Positions 60,542-64,000 of a DNA stretch of 64,000 nt are shown one piece after another (the stretch's first letter is position 1; each line of letters starts with the position of its first letter). A model generated the notes under the pieces. The model searched no databases and was not told the DNA's origin. It was given only the letters and a program-made list of their open reading frames with translations. Source of the DNA: JAEUJZ01 sp964460115 (lineage in GTDB: Bacteria; Myxococcota_A; Polyangia; Palsa-1104; JAEUJZ01); NCBI GenBank assembly GCA_964460115.1, contig CAYWPR010000006.1, forward strand, positions 1 to 64,000, in the 5' to 3' direction. The position numbers and the translations under genes were made by a program.

Positions 60542-62179
60542 ATGCGACCTGCTCTCGCCGCGGCGGCCTTTATGCTGGCAGTTAGTAGCTGGCCGTGTTT
60601 TCCCGCCGGCGCCGCCGAGCTCACCGACTTGGCCAGCTCTTTTGAGCCGAACAAGCCATTTGGGTTCAAGCTAGGCGCTACGTATCAGTTTACGTACAAA
60701 ACTGCTCATATCACGCGCGAAGCCGTTCCTCTTTTACAGAATTCCACGACGAAGAACTATCTGTACAAGCACCTTGGCCTTTTGCCCGGGCAGTCTTTAC
60801 AGACGACCGAGGTCACCCCCGACCTATTTTACATGCAGCGCCGGCAGACGATGTCTATTGATTTGGCGGTCGGGCTGTATCGCGATCTGCAGCTTGGCGT
60901 CTCGCTGCCCCTGGTGCTGCGCGACGAGCGGCAATACGACCTTGATCGCAACGCCGGCTTTAACACCTGCGGCGCCAATGATTTTGGCTGCATCGCCAGT
61001 GCCTCGACGACGTTTCTGGATGGCATTTATCCGATTTTGCCGAACACCCAAAGCGGCATGCATGTGTTCAGCCCGCCGGTACGCGGCGGTTCGGGCAAAA
61101 ATCTGCTCGATACCATCAATCTTTCGCTATCGGGCGCGCCGGTGTCGCAGCGCCGCGATCCAACCAAGCCCACTTGGGTCATTGGCCTAGAGGCCGATAT
61201 TTCCATCGGCAACATCATGGCCTATGACAATACGCGCGGCCTGCTTCCGGCAAACTCGCCCTTGCAGGCTTTTGCCGACGGCAACCAGCTTGGCTGGAAC
61301 GGCGTATCGGATGGCCTAAACCGCTTCATCCTTCACACCGCGCTGTCGCACAAGTTCAGGTATGTCGATCCCTACCTCGGCCTTTATTATATGTATCCGC
61401 TGCCGCGCACTTGGGACACAGATGGATCGCCGTGGAAGACCGACTATGGCTTTGCCCAGCAGCGCAGTGCGCCGCAGCAGCAGGCCGGCGTGCGCTTCGG
61501 CTTTGAAGCGACGCCCCTTGAAAACAAAGCCAAGGGCCACCGCCTGGCTTTTGATTTTCGCGCCGGATTGCAGTTTCACTTCCTTGGCCGCGGCTACTCC
61601 GAAGCCTGGGAGCTTTTGGCCTCGTCAAATGCTCTAGTCTGTGATGATCAGACCGCCCTGCCCGGAACTTTTCTCGATCCTAGCTTTCCTAAGCCAGTCA
61701 CCCAAGGCTTTTTCAACCCCGCTTGCCGCACCCCAGGCGCCGCCAATTCCACGATGCCGCGTCTGCCGGCAAGCGAGCAAAAAGCCACCGCCGCAGTTTC
61801 TCGTCCTTATAACGGCCTCAGCCTGATTGAAAACTACCTGAGCTTTCAGGCCGAGCTGGGCATTGTCATCGAGCTGTTTCGCCACTTGCGGGTGCGCCTG
61901 TCGGCCAGCTATATGCGCGACCAGGGTCATGCCATCACCCTGGATGACGCCGGCAACCTCAATTACCCCGACAACAATCGCTTGTCGCTGAATAACCCCT
62001 TAAACGCCGACGCGGCGCATCCCACCGGGCGCGGCTGCGACGGCAGCCATGTGGACCTGAAGTGTCCTTACGACTGGAATCCGCTCTATCGGCAAAGCAT
62101 CAACGTACCTGGTCGCCGCTACCGCGTCGATGACGTCAACCTTGTCTCGGGCGCGGCGATGCTGCAAGGATATTTTTAG
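60542..62179 (+). CDS. Outer-membrane beta-barrel-type protein of unknown function
   Basis: The ATG at 60542 gives 545 residues with a classical signal peptide (ALAAAAFMLAVSSW, cleavage near PAGAA). The mature part shows alternating hydrophobic/polar strands with aromatic ends (FGFKLGATYQFTYKTA, LAVGLYRDLQLGVSLPLV, YLSFQAELGIVIELFRHLRV) and ends with Phe, as outer-membrane barrels do. No specific family is recognised. It follows the EutN array by 110 bases on the same strand; no functional link is evident. The lipoprotein gene starts 9 bases after its stop. Confidence 0.7.
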   Translation: MRPALAAAAFMLAVSSWPCFPAGAAELTDLASSFEPNKPFGFKLGATYQFTYKTAHITREAVPLLQNSTTKNYLYKHLGLLPGQSLQTTEVTPDLFYMQRRQTMSIDLAVGLYRDLQLGVSLPLVLRDERQYDLDRNAGFNTCGANDFGCIASASTTFLDGIYPILPNTQSGMHVFSPPVRGGSGKNLLDTINLSLSGAPVSQRRDPTKPTWVIGLEADISIGNIMAYDNTRGLLPANSPLQAFADGNQLGWNGVSDGLNRFILHTALSHKFRYVDPYLGLYYMYPLPRTWDTDGSPWKTDYGFAQQRSAPQQQAGVRFGFEATPLENKAKGHRLAFDFRAGLQFHFLGRGYSEAWELLASSNALVCDDQTALPGTFLDPSFPKPVTQGFFNPACRTPGAANSTMPRLPASEQKATAAVSRPYNGLSLIENYLSFQAELGIVIELFRHLRVRLSASYMRDQGHAITLDDAGNLNYPDNNRLSLNNPLNADAAHPTGRGCDGSHVDLKCPYDWNPLYRQSINVPGRRYRVDDVNLVSGAAMLQGYF

Positions 62180-62188
62180 GAAGACGAC

Positions 62189-62680
62189 ATGGCACAAGCT
62201 TTAAAAACGCAGCGGCGGCTTGCAGCCGTAATCCTCGGCGCAGCCTTTGGGCTCGGTTGCGGACATACGACGGCGACAAACGGAGTCTACGCCACCGCGC
62301 CCCAGACCCTGACTGTTGATGCCAATGGCGAGCCACTGCCCATGCCGCCGGGCGTCGCCCTGCATCCCGGACAGGTCTTTGCGCTAAACCTGAAGCTGGA
62401 ACAGCCGGCGCACGTCTACGTCATTCATCGTCGCGGCGGCCTCCTTGAAGGACTTTATCCAAGCGTTGGAGTGTCCGACAGCGCCCTGCCCGCCGGCGAA
62501 GTTCGGCTGCCCGGTGGCGAGGCGTGGATGCGTGTGCCCGACTTGCAAGCGCAAAGCCAGGTGTGCATTCTGCTTAGCGCCGACCCCGTGGATGCGCAAA
62601 AGCGACGCTGCGTGCGCGGACGCCATTCAAGTTCGCCCCCCATTCAGATCTTGGCCCTGCCCGTTTCGCCCACGCGTTAG
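62189..62680 (+). CDS. Lipoprotein, DUF4384-like
   Basis: This 163-residue precursor has a signal peptide with the lipobox FGLGC (Cys about residue 24). The mature domain includes LHPGQVFALNLKLEQPAHVYVIH, in pieces typical of DUF4384-type domains (VFALNLKLEQPAHVYVI). AGGAAG precedes the ATG. It lies 9 bases after the outer-membrane protein gene, so both may be envelope partners. The function is unknown. Confidence 0.75.
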   Translation: MAQALKTQRRLAAVILGAAFGLGCGHTTATNGVYATAPQTLTVDANGEPLPMPPGVALHPGQVFALNLKLEQPAHVYVIHRRGGLLEGLYPSVGVSDSALPAGEVRLPGGEAWMRVPDLQAQSQVCILLSADPVDAQKRRCVRGRHSSSPPIQILALPVSPTR

Positions 62681-62747
62681 CAGCGCGCTCTTCGCTCCTT
62701 TTGATTTCGAATTTCGTCCTTATCTTGATGGGTCATTGAGGTGCCCC

Positions 62748-63767
62748 ATGAGTAACGACCCAATCCTTGCAGTCACGCCTCTGCGGTTTCCGTGGGAGAC
62801 GTCCGATCCTTTTCTATTTTGTGCCTATCACGACGATGCCTATCCCGCCGGAAACGCCGAGCTTGGACCGGCGGCATCCCTTTCCGGCCGCAATTTGGGC
62901 CAAGACTTCGAAGGCAAAGACGGCTGGCGGATGTATCACGGCGAGCGAGTGCCGGGTTTTCCCATGCACCCGCACCGTGGATTTGAGACAGTTACCCTGG
63001 TTCGGCGCGGTTTTATCGATCATTCCGATTCGCTAGGCGCCACCGCGCGTTTTGGCGGCGGCGACGTTCAGTGGATGACCGCCGGCAAAGGCATCGTACA
63101 CGCAGAAATGTTTCCGCTGCTTTCGCAAGATGCGGCAAATCCGCTAGAGCTTTTTCAAATCTGGCTTAACCTGCCAAAGGCCGACAAGCTGGTGGCGCCG
63201 CACTTTGCCATGCTGTGGAACCACACGATTCCGCATCTGCGTGTAAACGACGCCGCGGGACATGGCATCGAAGTTACGGTGGTTGCCGGGCAACTCGGCG
63301 AGCTACATCCGCCGCCGCCGCCGCCCAAATCGTGGGCGGCGCATGCTGAAGCGGATGTCGCCATTTGGACGATTCGGCTAGACCCCAAGGCCAAGTGGAC
63401 ACTTCCGGCGGCGCCGGCGGGTACGAACCGTTCGTTGTACTTCTTTCGCGGCGCGACGCTGCGCATCGGCACGCGCGATCTGACGACGCCGGTGCGGGTG
63501 CAAATACGCGCCGAGGCTGCGCTCGATCTGACAAATGGCGACGAAACTAGCGAACTATTGCTGCTACAAGGTCGGCCGCTGGGCGAACCGGTGGCGCAAT
63601 ACGGCCCCTTTGTCATGAACACCCCGGCCGAGATTCAGCAGGCTTTTATGGACTACCAGCGCACCCAATTTGGCAGCTGGCCCTTTTCAAGCAGCGGCCC
63701 GGTGCATCCGCGCCAAACCGGCCGCTTCGCCAAACACGCCGACGGCCGCGTCGAGCACATTGAGTAA
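62748..63767 (+). CDS. Pirin-family bicupin protein
   Basis: The ATG at 62748 with GAGG seven bases ahead gives 339 residues; the longer open frame before it overlaps the lipoprotein gene. Pirin motifs are FPMHPHRGFETVTLV with metal-binding His residues, GDVQWMTAGKGIVHAEM with a further His and Glu, and LFQIWLNLP. Bacterial pirins bind iron and can have quercetinase or regulatory activity. It is longer than E. coli YhhW. The gene seems to be monocistronic. Confidence 0.9.
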   Translation: MSNDPILAVTPLRFPWETSDPFLFCAYHDDAYPAGNAELGPAASLSGRNLGQDFEGKDGWRMYHGERVPGFPMHPHRGFETVTLVRRGFIDHSDSLGATARFGGGDVQWMTAGKGIVHAEMFPLLSQDAANPLELFQIWLNLPKADKLVAPHFAMLWNHTIPHLRVNDAAGHGIEVTVVAGQLGELHPPPPPPKSWAAHAEADVAIWTIRLDPKAKWTLPAAPAGTNRSLYFFRGATLRIGTRDLTTPVRVQIRAEAALDLTNGDETSELLLLQGRPLGEPVAQYGPFVMNTPAEIQQAFMDYQRTQFGSWPFSSSGPVHPRQTGRFAKHADGRVEHIE

Positions 63768-63956
63768 TCCGGGCCGTTCAATCCGCCAATTGGGCCGAAA
63801 GTTCGACGAAGCGCCCTGAAGTGCGTCCGCTGCTTGGGCGTGGCACCTTTTGAGAAGTACGTTGCACAGTCGGGCTGGCGAGCCCGGCTGGAATCAAGTA
63901 TCAAAGGTCAAAAGGCGGTTTTGGCAATGTTGCCCCCTACGCCAAGGAGAATGCCC

Positions 63957-64000
63957 GTGCTTCGCCATCGTGTGCCCCTGTTTGTGCTTGTATTCAGCGC
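63957..64000 (+). CDS. Start of a secreted or membrane protein (truncated by window end)
   Basis: A GTG at 63957 lies seven bases after AAGGAG; the ATG at 63951, in the same frame, is only one base from it. The frame encodes a basic start and then hydrophobic residues (RHRVPLFVLVFS), as expected of a signal peptide. Too little is visible to say more. The 189 bases before it hold no gene. Confidence 0.45.
   Translation, partial: MLRHRVPLFVLVFS

Noticed and set aside
1..64000. tRNA, rRNA, CRISPR arrays, insertion sequences or transposase genes
   Set aside because: None seen; no cloverleaf-like or regularly spaced repeat pattern and no transposase motif was noticed, but a computed scan was not possible.

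Overview
The window looks like one contiguous piece of a chromosome from a social or secretory deltaproteobacterial-type bacterium. Myxococcota or a close relative is the best guess, with moderate confidence. The reasons are two large eukaryote-like Ser/Thr kinases (one fused to AAA ATPase, GAF and SpoIIE phosphatase domains, one with a PEGA tail), many lipoproteins, an NRPS/PKS line with a TubC-type docking domain, a myxobacterial-style FAD halogenase, and four tandem EutN/CcmL proteins. GC content looks like the high 50s by eye (not computed), low for classical myxobacteria, so the assignment is open.

Layout. (1) 1-22 kb: signalling, envelope and general metabolism: the kinase/ATPase/GAF/phosphatase giant, a Nudix-thioesterase-PhzF-glycosyltransferase run on the minus strand, a PEGA kinase, a zinc-ribbon/KefB pair, an SnoaL-type lipoprotein, a bacterial ACE (M2 peptidase), a membrane protein with an L7/L12-like domain, a glyoxalase-fold protein and a large FG-GAP/VCBS lipoprotein. 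(2) 22-50 kb: an apparent biosynthetic gene cluster. A LuxI-type acyl-homoserine-lactone synthase and an LCM-type methyltransferase are bracketed by two 86-bp direct repeats. Then come a Rieske oxygenase, an FAD-dependent halogenase, an MFS exporter and an MbtH protein, followed by a long minus-strand run ending in a P-type ATPase: ACAD, A-T-deaminase-methyltransferase, C-A-T, (docking)C-A-T-KS-AT-T-TE, NodU/CmcH-type carbamoyltransferase, methyltransferase. FolE, QueD and Apt lie just upstream on the same strand. (3) 51-64 kb: housekeeping (ThiE-like, EEP nuclease, TilS, acyl-CoA dehydrogenase, SerA-like, RlmI-like), a four-gene EutN/CcmL array, an outer-membrane-type protein, a lipoprotein and a pirin.

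How the cluster may work (inference). The first NRPS protein starts with an adenylation domain that has Gly in place of the Asp that normally holds the alpha-amino group, so it may load an acid without a free alpha-amine. Its carrier domain is followed in the same chain by a TadA/cytidine-deaminase-like zinc domain and a SAM methyltransferase, a domain order I do not recognise from any described assembly line. The second protein reads as an alanine module (ten-residue code DLFNNALTYK). The third adds a possibly basic residue, although its adenylation domain lacks the A10 lysine, then one ketide unit without reduction, and releases through a thioesterase. Carbamoylation, halogenation, oxidation and methylation would follow. 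The deaminase-fold domain, NodU-type carbamoyltransferase and Rieske oxygenase together recall the saxitoxin toolkit, but the assembly line is different.
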